Positions 1-11,702 of a DNA stretch of 64,000 nt are shown in pieces. The stretch lies in the NCBI RefSeq assembly GCF_958298935.1, contig NC_084934.1:7752501-7816500 (forward strand), given 5' to 3'. The position numbers and the translations under genes are program-made. The DNA comes from Phragmites australis (lineage: Eukaryota > Streptophyta > Magnoliopsida > Poales > Poaceae). Under the pieces are notes generated by a model that was not told the DNA's origin, made no database searches, and saw only the letters and a program-made list of their open reading frames with translations. Within the stretch, counting starts at the first letter, position 1. Each line of letters opens with the position of its first letter.

Positions 1-850
1 TGCAGACGATGTGGTGCTAGTCGACGATAGTCGGACAGGGGTAAATAGAAAGTTGGAGCTGTGGAGACAGACCTTGGAGTCGAAGGGTTTTAGGCTTAGT
101 AGAACTAAAACTGAATACATGAGGTGCGATTTTAGTACTACTAGGCACGAGGAGGATGAGGTTTGCCTTGACGGGCAGGTGATACCTCAGAAGGATACCT
201 TTCGATATTTAGGGTCGATGCTGCAGAAGGATGGTGAAATCGATGAAGATGTGAGCCATCGAATCAAAGCCAGATGGATGAAGTGGCGCCAAGCTTCCAG
301 CGTCCTCTGCGACAAGAGAGTACCACAGAAGCTAAAAGGCAGGTTCTATAGGACGACAATTAGACCTGCGATGTTGTATGGCGCAGAATGTTGGCCAACT
401 AAAAAGCGACATATCCAACAGTTGAGTGTAGCAGAGATGCGCATGCTGAGATGGATGTGTGGCCACACAAGAAAGGATCGGGTTCGGAATGATGACATAC
501 GTGATAGAGTTGGTGTAGCACCAATTGAAGAGAAGCTTGTCCAACATCGTTTGAGATGGTTTGGGCATATACAACGCAGGCCCTCAGAAACGCATGTACA
601 TAGCGGAAGAATAAAGCGTGTGGATAATGTCAAGAGAGGTCGAGGTAGACCAAACTTGACATGGGAGGAGTCTGTAAAGAGGGATCTGAAAGACTGGAAT
701 ATCACCAAAGAACTAGCCATAGATAGGGGTGCGTGGAAGTTAGCTATCCAAGTGCCAGAGCCATGACTAGACTTGCAAGATCTTATGGGTTTCATCTCCA
801 GCCTACCCCAACTTGTTTGGGACTGAAAGGCTTTGTTGTTGTTGTTGTTG
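1..850 (+). mobile_element. LINE (non-LTR retrotransposon) 3' end, truncated by window edge
   Basis: The end of a plant LINE. Reverse-transcriptase coding starts at the window edge with the catalytic ADD triplet and stops at 764-766. A short 3' UTR ends in six TTG units at 833-850, the simple-repeat tail usual for grass LINEs in place of poly(A). The text just before the tail (CAACTTGTTTGGGACTGAAA) is a familiar grass LINE 3' end. The element lies antisense to SMT1, apparently in that gene's last intron. Its 5' part is outside the window, so target duplications cannot be tested. Confidence 0.85.
2..766 (+). CDS. LINE reverse transcriptase, C-terminal part (partial)
   Basis: An open frame of about 255 codons, without stops, from the window edge to TGA at 764-766. 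It opens with ADDVVLVDD, the metal-binding box of the RT palm. It continues through the thumb region (TFRYLGSMLQKDG, AMLYGAECWPTKK) into the C-terminal part common to plant LINE ORF2 (LRWFGHIQRRP, RGRGRPNLTWEE). The protein would copy LINE RNA at a nicked target site. The 5' part (endonuclease and most of the RT) lies outside the window, so activity cannot be judged. The uninterrupted frame suggests a fairly young insertion. No other identity seems likely. Confidence 0.85.
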   Translation, partial: ADDVVLVDDSRTGVNRKLELWRQTLESKGFRLSRTKTEYMRCDFSTTRHEEDEVCLDGQVIPQKDTFRYLGSMLQKDGEIDEDVSHRIKARWMKWRQASSVLCDKRVPQKLKGRFYRTTIRPAMLYGAECWPTKKRHIQQLSVAEMRMLRWMCGHTRKDRVRNDDIRDRVGVAPIEEKLVQHRLRWFGHIQRRPSETHVHSGRIKRVDNVKRGRGRPNLTWEESVKRDLKDWNITKELAIDRGAWKLAIQVPEP

Positions 851-1075
851 TACTTGCCGTTTTGGGTAAGGTTCGGTGAAACCTTTAAAACTTTGACTAT
901 CAATAACTTTTAAAATATTTAATGTGGAAACATAAAAATCATATGTGTAGATTTGTCTTGAAAATACTGTCATAATATCATAAATTTATTGGATTTTATA
1001 AATGTATTATAGTAGAAAATAGTGGTCAAAGGTGTAATGTCCAAAACAATACGCATCTTTTACTAGAGGGAGTAG
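851..1075 (-). mobile_element. Stowaway-like MITE remnant, cut by the LINE
   Basis: On the minus strand this AT-rich stretch starts with CTCCCTCTAG next to a TA dinucleotide, the Stowaway terminal repeat and target. Its body resembles a common grass MITE. The matching second end is not present before the LINE tail at 850, so the LINE probably landed in the MITE and the other half lies outside the window. It is intronic to SMT1. Confidence 0.5.
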
Positions 1076-1183
1076 TTGTCATCCTAGGAGAGAATAATGA
1101 CTTGGTTTGATTGTGCAGAACAAAATGGATAGTACAACTAACAAATGAAATATCTTAAAAGATGAACTATATATTGGCCTCAC

Positions 1184-4100
1184 CAATGTGCGAGTAATCA
1201 TACGTCCCACAGAAGTCAATCGGAAGCTACTCAAGGAAAATCGGCTTGGATCCAAGGGCAAGAACCAAGGCACTGGGGAATCTTCAGCAAGATCCTTATC
1301 CCAAACAACCTGCATGAAGAAAAAGACTTGAACATCTATACCCATTCGATAAGCTTTGAAACTACATCATATCAAGAAGATAATAACTGTAGTATATGCT
1401 TTGTCAGCAGCATATTTGCCCCTAGGTAAATCCTAGCAGAACATGATCAGCAAACAGGGAAAAGCATATGTCTATCTTACCTCAAACCCAGCATCTTTTA
1501 CTGCCTGAAGACATTGCCGAGTGCTTCTGATATCTGGCAGGCCATTGCCCAGCTCAATTTCATCCTTAATCCTTTTATGGGTTGCATTGTTTGGATCATA
1601 GTGATCAGTAATGCACCACTCATATACAGCAAAGCACTGACCAGGCTTCAACACACGATAGATCTCCTTATAGCAGCCAACCTTTGCAACAAAAAGAACA
1701 ATTCAGTTTTCCATTACAAAAAGGGATAAAAATCGATGATACATCTTAGTACAGAAGTGACAGTCTGAAAAATTGAAATCTTACTGGATCGGGTGCATGA
1801 CATGTCGCCTCAATGGCATAAACAGCATCAAAAGTGTTGTCAGAGAACGGAGTCTTCATGAAGTCTGCCTGTATTATAGACCAATATGTGGACAATATAA
1901 GTCTCTGAACTTCATCTAAAAGAATCAACCTTGTAACATCTTTATACATACATGCAAATGCATAGAGCCGTTAGTGTAACAATGCTTGTTTGCCAAGACA
2001 AAAGATAATTAAAAGAGCAGCAACGCAAATTGAAGAGGTTAACCAAAAAGAAATGTGATCTTGAGGATAAGGCAACTATACCTTGACAAAATCACAAGTT
2101 CCACTAACCCCTGCCAACCGATTGAGCTCCTGAATATTGAAATATCATGTTATAAGAGCAACATGATAACTAGTGTGACAATGAAAGCTGTTAATTTAAC
2201 ATATGTTGTTTGAAAAAACCTTTCCCCTGGATATCTGGTATTCATTGTTGTTCAATCCAGTAAGTGAAGTTGAGCTGCAGTAAACCATTGCATGATTCAG
2301 TTGACTATGGTGCTTCCCCTACTGTTTTCCCCGTCAAAAAAAAAAAAAAAAGGTTGACTATGGTGTTTTAGCAGAAAATGAATGGATAATGATATGAAAG
2401 AAGGTAGTGATCTAAATAAACAATGAGCATGTTTTGTTTTCTTCTTCCCCAAAGAGAAAGCACTTCCCCAAAGTAAATTCACCACAAGTGCCGATTTTTA
2501 TTTGACAAAGATTAATCAACTCTTATACATTGGCTACATATTTTAAAAAACAGAGGACATCACAATTCACAAGATTAAAGAACTTTGGCCCAAGGATCAT
2601 ACCTAAATCTTGCAATTTCTCTTAATGGTCCACCTATTCCACAGCCCACATCTAAAACCTGCAGTTAAGAAATAAAAAACACACATCCTCTAGTTATAAC
2701 AAGAGCAGAAGAAACAATTCTGGCATAGATTTCAATAGGACAACTGACCTTCATTCCTGGTTTCAATCCAAGCTGCAGGGCAAGAAAATGCTCATGTCGC
2801 TTGATGCTTTCACGTAAGGACTCTCCGTTCCATCTAACATATTAAGTATAGTTGAATTACCACGACCAGTGACTAGCATAGCCTATGTTACTTTTTCCAG
2901 TTCCTTTAGAATAGGAAACAAGCTATTTTTGTTCTGACAAATGACAGACAAGCAATTTACTCTTTCAGCAAGGGAGTCCACACCTGTGAGCGAAGTGGAA
3001 AGATTCACCCCAACCATACTCATAGAAGCTAGTGGCAAGATCATAATATTTATTAACCTGATAAAGCATAAAGACATCAGCTGCTGATATTTATCTTATT
3101 TCCAGTACATAAGAAAATTTAAGAAGCAAACAGCTTCTCACTCCAACGCTGTTGTCATTTATCATGTGGTAATGCAGAACAGCAAACACGTTTCAGCACC
3201 ATTTATCAGTTATACTAAAGATGGCTTTCTGCCCATATTTTATTTATTTTTCGAATAACCTATATCCTCAAGGGAACCTAGTCAAGCAGAACTGCAATCT
3301 GAGAAACTTTTAGGTTGCAGTGCTGCAGCTAACTAAGAGTTATAGTACAATTCGAGTAGGGGCATCAAATTTACAAAAATTTAAATGTTCTCTTCGAAAC
3401 AAGAAGATTATATTACCATATCAGTGTAGTTGGACTTTCTTGCTTCCTCCTTCCCTCCATAATATCCATGATATTTTTCATACCTGTAAAATAATTTTAC
3501 TTCAAAAAATCAGAGTAAATAAACATGATTAATGGATGAGTCTTTTCTTGGAAAGGGGATGAAGATAAGCATCCTAATGAACCAGGATGCTAATTCAATT
3601 CAGCAGCTTCTACAGTATGTTCATGCAAAGGAGAAAAATGAATAACTTGATGGATCCTTAATGGTATGCACTATATGAAAGGACAGTTAACAAGAACATG
3701 TGGTGGACTGAATTGACATGGACCGGAAGCTATGCTAATAATGTTCCCTTCGGCAGTTTCTGCAGTACAGTACTATGTGCAATATGAATGGAACAGTTCA
3801 CTCAGATAGTGACATGGGAATAGCTGACAGGTCAGCACATATCAAGATCTAACATAGATATCAAATGCTTGTTTAAATGTTGTGATAAGGCACACGATTC
3901 TTAACACTTGCACCCCGAAAAAAAGAAGAAAAAAGGGTGAAAGGGGAATTGAATTTTTGGATACATCTTGAAAGGTTACACTAATTAGTAACAAATACAT
4001 CTTTAAAATAAAAAATAAAAAGACCTAGTCACAAACATCTGCCAGCTAGAAAAGAGCATGCTAGGGAAAGCAAAGACAGAACACAGATATCAAACATCTT

Positions 4101-4469
4101 CTAAACAATTGATCCTACAAGACACAGACACAAAAAAGTATTTCCTTTTCTTTTATTTTAGACTATTGTAGACCTGCAAAGTACTGCACATTACACAAAG
4201 GATGCTTGGAAATCTGAATCTATAGAGCACAAAAGAAACGGCAATTATTTATGGATGTAAGCTAAGAATCAACTCCTCAGTTTTACTTAATTCCCAAAAG
4301 GACAAACATCATCAGGAGCTTAACAAAATTCAAACAACAAAGATCGTGCCACCCGCAAAGAAAGCTGCTGAGATTCGGATACAAACTCATCGACGGCCGA
4401 CTTGACTTCTTCCTTGTCGATCTTCCCTCCAAGGCCAGATGCAAGATCCAGTGCTCCCGTCTTCGACAT
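1184..4469 (-). CDS. SMT1: Cycloartenol C-24 methyltransferase (sterol methyltransferase 1), 3' end outside window
   Basis: Transfers a methyl group from S-adenosylmethionine to C-24 of cycloartenol, the entry step to plant phytosterols, at the ER membrane. Ten exons read on the minus strand: 4387-4469, 3417-3483, 2984-3057, 2749-2833, 2603-2658, 2220-2274, 2082-2129, 1785-1868, 1481-1681 and 1184-1309. All have GT/AG borders and join in frame to 293 codons. Signatures: aromatic sterol-binding segment [11 protein letters not shown] (exon 3), SAM motif [11 protein letters not shown] (exon 5), [10 protein letters not shown] (exon 8) and VYEWC (exon 9). The family is about 345 residues, so roughly 50 C-terminal residues should be on a last exon left of position 1, beyond the LINE. 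The start is [16 protein letters not shown]. No stop or frameshift was seen, so the gene is probably functional. Confidence 0.93.
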
Positions 4470-4720
4470 TGTGTACTCCGCCGCCGCCGCGATCAATGGA
4501 AGTCACCTGCAATATTGCTGGCAGAGCTCAGAGACCTCCCGTAGGGGCGGATCCGCCTCCCCGCGCCCGCGCGGTGGCAGATCTGCCACCCTGAGCGAAG
4601 CGATGAGAGCGCTGAAGACGTACCGTTGCGATCGACAGAAGGGCAGAAGGCACAACAGCAGACCTGGAGAGCGCCGCCGAGGTCGGATATTAATAGCGCG
4701 GCCTCTAGCTGTTCGATATG
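4470..4720 (-). promoter_or_regulatory. SMT1 5' leader and core promoter region
   Basis: Upstream of the SMT1 start the DNA is strongly GC-rich with a run of GCC repeats around 4478-4491, typical of a grass 5' UTR. The TATTAATA text on the minus strand near 4688-4697 could be a weak TATA box about 220 bases before the ATG. Overlapping open frames on both strands here show no protein similarity and follow from base composition. The transcription start was not determined. Confidence 0.4.
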
Positions 4721-5930
4721 GTGTGGATGGTTTACATATGTTCCTATTTTTCATATGATACATAGCGACATCTTAGGTCACTCTTCTGCTGTTATCATAG
4801 TTTGCCTACATGCATGTAAGTTGGAAGTGACCTTTCATTTATCTACAGGCTGATGATGATATTCCGTGTCCTCTTCTACTGCAAATATATATTTTCGCTC
4901 GTGCCAGTTTATATTAGAAGTGATGTTTCAATATCGCCCTGTTTAATTTATGTTGAGAGTAACATCTCAATCTCCTCTTCCCATCCTACGCTAAAAGAGA
5001 CGATATTGATCTTGAATGAAATAATGTTTAAGAGGCATATACTAATATCTATTATTAAGCAAAAAAATAAACATATTAAATCTGTCAAATGTATTCAGGC
5101 TAAATGTATCACATGTAACCTGGCCACAAAATGTATCATATGACGCCAATTGGATATATCAATGAGTAAATAGCTAAAAACAAGTTAATCATGGAATGAA
5201 ATGCATGATTGAAGTGCTCACCTTTAGAAGCGACAACTGGCTTATTAGGTGGATATATAGCTACATCTCCACTAATGATGGCTACTGTATGAAAAATGAC
5301 ATATCAAGTTGTAGCTTTTTGCTTGGCACCTATCCATCACTATCATAAACATTGGGTTCCCACTATTCGTTGGTAGCAGACAATGGGTATTCTATCCATT
5401 GAAAATGACATATCAATGCACGGACATTAAATGCTCTAGCCATGTGTTTGTTATTTTTAAGTGTTGATGGAGGTTTGGTGCATACAGGATAGTTAATAAC
5501 ACAAATGCAAACTATAATATAATAAGATTATTGCTCATGAGGCAAGTTAATCTCAAAGACATATGGCATTGCATCACAGTGATATGTGATGTGCAACTTC
5601 ATTATTCATTAGCAAATATGCATTATTGTCTTTAGAATGTGCAATGTGCAAGACCAATGTGTATGGATGCAGCGTTGGGTCATGTCATGTTAAATTATTG
5701 CGGTGGTCTAACTTTTCTATTACTTTTTTGTCACGTTCCTGTTGGTAGTGCAATCCTATGTGCTTCTCCTGCTTATATAATCAAGGTGTTGCCTTAGTTC
5801 CATCACGCCTCCAACCCACCGTTGCTTACGTTGTGTGCTTTCTATAGTGCATGCTCATTCTAGCTCAGGGCATATATTAGAAGACTTGATAATTGTGAGT
5901 TCCGCCCATTCTAGCTCAATGAGGCTCTAA
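4721..5930. other. AT-rich intergenic DNA upstream of SMT1
   Basis: No gene, LTR border or clear repeat was recognised between the SMT1 promoter and the solo LTR. It may hold distal SMT1 promoter elements, but nothing specific can be named. Confidence 0.4.
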
Positions 5931-5935
5931 TTATG

Positions 5936-8928
5936 TGGGGGAACCATTCAAATAATATTCTAATTAATTATTAGGAGAATCATTATTCATAATCACAACC
6001 TCGATGATTAACCAAAATATCATCCCGGTAGTCCTGGCACATGTTTTGTGCCCAAGGATCGAAACACATACCTTCTAATATGTACATCACAACATAGCTT
6101 AATAAAGAGCGAGTAATAAACATTTATATTATAAGTATTAAGTATGCAAATGATTTCAACAAGTTACAACAAAAGCGAGCTAGGAGGAGACCAAACCCCT
6201 CAACTTCTAACCACAAAAGAACTACGCAGTGGAAAGTTAAACTTATGAACAACAAAAGAAAACGGCGCCACATGCCCTTAGGTACCGTTTCAACACGTCA
6301 CCTTCAGAGTAAGATGCATTACTCTTACCCGCCACCTTAAATGGCAGACACGAAGTAGCAAAAAACAGCCTCTTCTCCAACAGGAGGAGCACCTGAAAGA
6401 GCAGGCATGAGTACGAAGGTACTCGCAAGACTTGAACCATATAGAGCACATATACATAGCTCGACTCTAAGGATTATGCATTGATCATTAGTAAGGATGA
6501 GCCACAGGTTAGGTAAAACATATGTACTAAGCATCCTAGACATATGTGTGAGCGATAGAAACTTTACCAAAACATATGAAAACTACCCTACAACTAACAA
6601 CTGAACAAAAGTAACTGTAAACAACATGTATATCAATAAGTAACAAAAACCAACATCACCATGTCCCACATACCGAACAACAAACCATACTCGAAACTCT
6701 ACGACTGATGCAGATGGACAGAAGCATACTCATGACCGAGAGCGCGGTAGTTCGAACTGTTTATACACCCTGCAGGGAGATACTCCTGGACTCACAGGAC
6801 ACAAGGACCATTAGTCTTATGCCACCGGCTAAAGTGCACACAAGGGGGTACTCGTGATAACCTTTCCCAACCAGCCCCAACTGTTTGGATCATACATCGC
6901 TCGGAGCGGCGGTACTAGAACTACTCCCGGAGCAAACTAGTACCGCTACAAGCCCGGCTGCTCACACCGTCGATGTCCATGCCCAAAAAGCCACAGCTGC
7001 GAAGGTATTCGGCTCGCCTTACCATTAGATCGGTATGCAGTGAGTAAGGTAAGTGCTAAAGCCAACCACACCGACGATCGGTGCTTAACCGGCGCAAAGT
7101 AGTCTATGGTGTCCGATTTCCTCTACCGACCTACCCAGGGGAACTCCACATACGGGTAGGGAAAAACACCATCCTAGTACCGTCCACACCTCGTCTTATA
7201 CTCACCACTCATATAACCATCTCAACCTCATCAAGTATATGTAATCATAAGAAGGCCCTATGCTCGCGAACAACGGGATGCGTCGTCGTTCGACTTCTAC
7301 CGAAAGACCTAAGCATGGCTAAGCATATAAGTCGAACTCATACCTAGACATTGACAACATCTCAAGGCTACAAGGACTGTAAATACACAAGTATTCAAAG
7401 TAGAAGAATGCAATCGGCATAGGTTCTACCTATTGGTACCCGAAACTGACTCACTAAACATGCATACATATATAAGCATATTTCATCAATTTTAGACTTA
7501 TCCGATTTCACAAGAGGGATCAATATGCTTAGTTGTTTGCCTTGATGCACTGGCTCAAATAGGTGGGGCGTGTCAGGATCGTCCTGGGCCTCCGGGATAG
7601 ACGGATCGGTGCTCTCTAAAAAGGATCAATGCGTGCAATGTAATGAGTATGAATGAAGTGCAAAAAGGTATGCCATAAATCTTAACAACAAACTGGAAGT
7701 ATAAGATATGCAAATCAACGCAATACTAAACGATCTAAATGAAATCCGAAAAATAACAGCCATCTGGAATATCCGGGTTGGTTCGGAGTATCCGGGTTCA
7801 GAACCTCCGAGTGAATTTCCGGAAGAGGCGCTCAGTTGCTGCTTTTTATTTGACTGCCCGGAGTATCTGGGTGAATCCGGAATATCCAGGCTCTGGAGTA
7901 TCCGAGCCATCCTCCGGTGAAGGCTCTCGGTTACCCACTATTCTAACTTAACCCGGAACCTCCGTGTTGGTCCGGACTATCCGGGATATACCGGACACTC
8001 TGAGTGAGGTTCCGAACGAAGCTCTCGGCTACACGACCACATAACTACCCGGAGTCTCCGGGTTTGACTAGATTATCCGAGTGATACAGACTTGGATTCT
8101 TCACAATTTTTCCCTTAGGTGATTTGACTCACTTTACAAATCTGTGCTACCTAAACGTGCATATGCCCTATCCAGAAGTTTCTAAACCAATCTCGCACCC
8201 TAAACCCTAACCAATTTTGAACATAATTTGACGGACTAATTCTGCTGAACCCGGAATCTCCAGGTGAGTTCAGAATATTCGGGTCAGCCCAGAAAAGCTG
8301 TTCTCGAGTGGATTTTTGGTTGATTCGAGTTGTGATCTTTTTCAAGCCTAAAGGGAACATGTTAGGGGTAGTCTAAGAGTTATGGAACTTACTCATCAAC
8401 CAGCAACACTACTCTAGAGCTCATTTTCGACCAAAACTCCATTTTTGCTCCAAAAAGCTCAAGAACGTCAGTAACTTCAAGAACTACTCGATTCTTCCAC
8501 AAAAACGAAAATGGATTGGATAGATGAGTAGCTCATGAGCTAGAGAATGCAATGGTACCACATGCATACCTTGAATCCTCCACTTGAGCTCGGATTTTGG
8601 GAGAAAAGAGAGAGTGAGCTTGAGTGGGAGAGTGAGAGCGGGAGCTGCTGGAGGGGATGTGTGGAGTGAGGACGGGAGAGAGAGAGGGTAAGTTGGGTGC
8701 TGCCAACTTGAGAGACGGAGTGGGTGAGGAGTGGGGCCCACGTGTTAGAGAGAGGAGTCCGTTTAGACTGCGAATTTAACTCCTTTCTCGTCCAAATTTC
8801 CTTCTCTCATCCAATTGACCTTTAACGAAGTGCATTTGCGCTCCAAATTACTATTACACAAAATTAAGAAAAATTCTTAAGAAGCATGAATTTGCTTAAA
8901 TGCGTGATTAAGAATTTAGGACGTGACA
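5936..8928 (-). mobile_element. Solo LTR of a gypsy-type retrotransposon
   Basis: A 2993-bp block with TG...CA ends (TGTGGGGGAA on the left, GGACGTGACA on the right), flanked by the perfect 5-bp duplication AATTA at 5931-5935 and 8929-8933. No gag, pol, primer site or polypurine tract lies inside, so this is a solo LTR left by LTR-LTR recombination. Read on the minus strand it begins TGTCACGTCC, the start usual for long grass gypsy LTRs, hence the strand given. It contains an array of short CCGGA/TCCGG motifs at about 7764-8075. Short open frames inside look like chance. Confidence 0.8.
7764..8075. repeat. Array of CGGAGTATCCGGGTT-type motifs inside the gypsy solo LTR
   Basis: Short imperfect palindromes such as GGAATATCCGGGTT, CGGAGTATCCGGGTT and CGGACTATCCGGGATA recur at irregular spacing of about 20-60 bases. 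Related copies continue weakly to about 8290. The CG-rich motifs suggest methylation or protein-binding sites within the LTR. Function is unknown. Confidence 0.6.
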
Positions 8929-8933
8929 AATTA

Positions 8934-9886
8934 TACCTTAATTGCAACAATCAACTTTCTAATGTAAACATTTTCTACCATAATAAACTAGACTTAATAG
9001 CTGAAAAAATGATGGACGGAACGGCCATTCTTTATAGCAAGGCTGCTGTTAGTAGAGCTATTTACTATGCATGCTCTCAATAATCACACTATTTACTCCA
9101 TATATTTTCTTTCTTGTTTAGTTATTTTTCCTAATAATGTTTGTGTGCTCCCAATATTTTCTTTTATTTGTATTTCTTTTCCCTTTTTAAATTTATATCT
9201 GTGTTTGGCTTGTTTGCTGTATATACTCCTTTTTATTTTCCCCTTTTCATCAATGAATTTGTTTCTATGTGTGTGTGCGTGTGTGGTTAGGTTGTGGGTA
9301 TAGCTACCTAATTTATCGAGAGAGCATTTATGTTCTATATACAAGTGCATGAGTGTTGCATGGAGGGTACATCTACTGTTAGCAAGACGTGGAAGAGGTT
9401 ACGAGGAAAAGGAGCAATTGTTGTGTCAGGTGTCCTTAATTACATTTTCACCCTTTTAGTTGCACTATACATATTTCTTCTCCATGTGTTTGTAGGTGCC
9501 CTAGAATCCAAATCGCTATTGACTGGCTAATTTGTTGTCGTTATTTTAGGTTGGGTTAAAGGATCTATGGGGGGATAGGGGAGAGGCAGGAGTGTCGAAA
9601 ATCCATAATAAGGGTAAAGAAAGAAGGTAACTGTTGATATATGTATGTAATTTACAAAAAAAAGTTTCATCTCGTAGTTTATGCAAATCCATAATATCTA
9701 AAAAATATATAAATTACTAGGGCTAAATCATTGTGCCAAGTGGCTAACTTTCAATTACTACATATGTGGGGTTACAAGTTCTATTGGGGTGACCACAAGA
9801 GAGAGGTAGGAACATCGAAGATCCATAATAAGAGCAAATACAGAAGGTAATTGTTGATATACCCATGTAATCTGCAGAAAACTAAA
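8934..9886. repeat. Spacer between two solo LTRs, with an imperfect direct repeat
   Basis: No gene was recognised. Two related stretches of about 80 bp, around 9577-9660 and 9795-9880, share GGAAGGTAAYTGTTGATATA-like text and AAAATCCATAATAAG-like text. They look like a decayed direct duplication. The rest is AT-rich with T-rich runs near 9100-9250. Confidence 0.4.
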
Positions 9887-9891
9887 GTAGT

Positions 9892-11455
9892 TGTAGCGAA
9901 AATAGCCCTATTAAGACATGATTGTGATTTTAGTGATTAATGACAATAGGTCTCATGGATACAATACATGAAGAAGTCACCGCAGCCGGGACAAAGTTGG
10001 ACTAAATTGGAGAAGTCACAGGAAGATTTGCCTCACCGGATGGCCCGGTGCTCTGGGTGTTGAACTCACCAGAGCATATTTGACAAAGGGGAGAGAGGCC
10101 TGAAGACCTCATCGGAAGGTCCGGTGATAAGAGAAGATACACACTAGAGTATTTTGTCCAGAGAAGGTTGCAGATATTAAAATTGAAGATCAAAGCACCA
10201 GATGGTCCAGTGATCAATGTGTTGCACACACTGGACAATGAACAGTGCAAAGAGGCAGAACGAAATTCAATGCATCGGATTGTCCAGTGATGAAGTCTGT
10301 GCACATTGAAGTATTATTTCCAAAGAGGATTGAATTGGCTTGGTTGGCTGAAGTTAACTCACCGGATAGTCCGATGATGAAGTGATGTGCACCAGATGCT
10401 TTCACCGGAGTAATTTACACAGAGAAGAAGAAAAGGTTCGGATGGCTCAGGATTACTCACCGGATAGTCTGGTGATGGAGATGAAGTATACACCATAGTG
10501 TCTGGTGTTCACGGAGGCTTGAGTGAGATTCCAATAGCTAGTTTGTGAGTGTACTCACTAGATGATCCGGCGTTAGTACTATTGTTCTCACCGGATCATA
10601 TGGTGTTAACAACTTTTCTAAGCCGTTGGGTTCATAGCTAGTGCGTGCGTTTGACGCTATAAATATCCCTCCACTCAGTCATTTGAAGTAGTGGCATGCA
10701 GCTGGAGTCTAGAGGAAGCTCATACACACTTGGAAGATATCCAAGCCACCATAGTGCTTAATGTGATTATCCAAGGCGATTAAGCACAAGATTAATGAGT
10801 GATTAGTGCTTATAGGCCTAGAGAGAGTGTTGCTAGGTGATTGCTGCCTAGAGAGTGGATCAAGAAGTGATCCAACCTTGCACAAATGGTACGCTGATAC
10901 CTTGGAGTCTTGGTGACTCGCCGGCAAGCTTGTTGACCCTCCGACTTGGTGTGGAGTGGCGACAAGAAGCGTGCACGAGGACACGAAGACCCTTGCCTTG
11001 GTGGCTCAAACTCCGAAGTGATCATGGCGGCAAGGAACCGAAAGAGAGGCTAGTGGTAAGATCTTGTCTTGGTGGCTTGGTGGCTCATTTGGGTGGAGGC
11101 ATTGTCTTTGTGATTTGGTGGCTCAATAGCCGTGACCGGGTGTCGACCGGGAGCATATTCTTGGTGGAGCTCCAATGTGGACTAGGGGTGGCATTCATGC
11201 CATCGATACCACGGGAAAAATCCTTGTGCCGAGTTTGCTCTCTCTACCTTATTTACGTTTCCGCATTTACATTCTTGCAATTTACCTTGTTAGATAGGTT
11301 GAAAGCGATTTGATCGGTAGAGTAGACACACTAGATAAACCTAGAGTACTTTTGGATAGAATTTGATATAGGTTTATTTTGTGTTGTTTTTAAGAGCCGA
11401 AATAGTTTTAGGTGTCCTAATTCACCCTCCTCTTAGGACATCACCGATCCCTTCA
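9892..11455 (+). mobile_element. Solo LTR of a SIRE/Maximus-type copia retrotransposon
   Basis: A 1564-bp block beginning TGTAGCGAAAA and ending GATCCCTTCA, flanked by the perfect 5-bp duplication GTAGT at 9887-9891 and 11456-11460. The 3' end (CTAATTCACCCTCCTCTTAGG...) is typical of grass SIRE-group LTRs, and a related sequence occurs on the minus strand near 51440. No internal retroviral-type genes are present, so it is a solo LTR. It holds an array of CACCGGATRGTCCGGTG palindromes. A TATA-like CTATAAATA is at about 10658-10666. Confidence 0.82.
10030..10610. repeat. Array of about eight CACCGGATGGTCCGGTG palindromes
   Basis: Imperfect copies lie near 10033, 10108, 10196, 10270, 10360, 10459, 10556 and 10590. 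Each reads roughly CACCGGATNGTCCGGTGAT, with spacing near 80-100 bases. Several show C-to-T or G-to-A changes at CG sites. They sit in the 5' half of the LTR upstream of its TATA-like box, so they may be regulatory repeats. Confidence 0.65.
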
Positions 11456-11460
11456 GTAGT

Positions 11461-11702
11461 TTAATATAGCAATTCATGCATATCACTTTTTTGTCTAAGG
11501 AATTGTTCTAGGCAGCAAGAGCACATAATTGAAAATGGAATTGTGAGGATACAACTCTAGAGATGTTTCGAAACTGTAGCTAGAACTTTTTAAGTATGAG
11601 ACAAAGTAGCAGGAAATCCCATGATAAAGTCGTAGGAAATCCCATGACAATGTTCCATAAAAAAATTATAATTTTTCTTGCTGATGTTTTATTTTCTATG
11701 TA
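11461..11702. other. Spacer before the Helitron fragment
   Basis: No gene was recognised. A short repeat of about 24 bases (TAGGAAATCCCATGA-type) occurs twice near 11605-11650. This is probably target DNA or Helitron-flanking sequence. Confidence 0.3.

Noticed and set aside
4402..4763. Open frames of 118 and 86 codons over the SMT1 start region
   Set aside because: They overlap SMT1 exon 1 and its GC-rich leader in other frames.
9067..9350. Hydrophobic open frames on both strands
   Set aside because: T-rich DNA gives Phe/Leu-rich translation on one strand and Lys-rich on the other; no gene features.
10855..11313. Open frame of 152 codons, plus strand
   Set aside because: Lies wholly within the SIRE-type solo LTR and has no protein similarity that I recognise.
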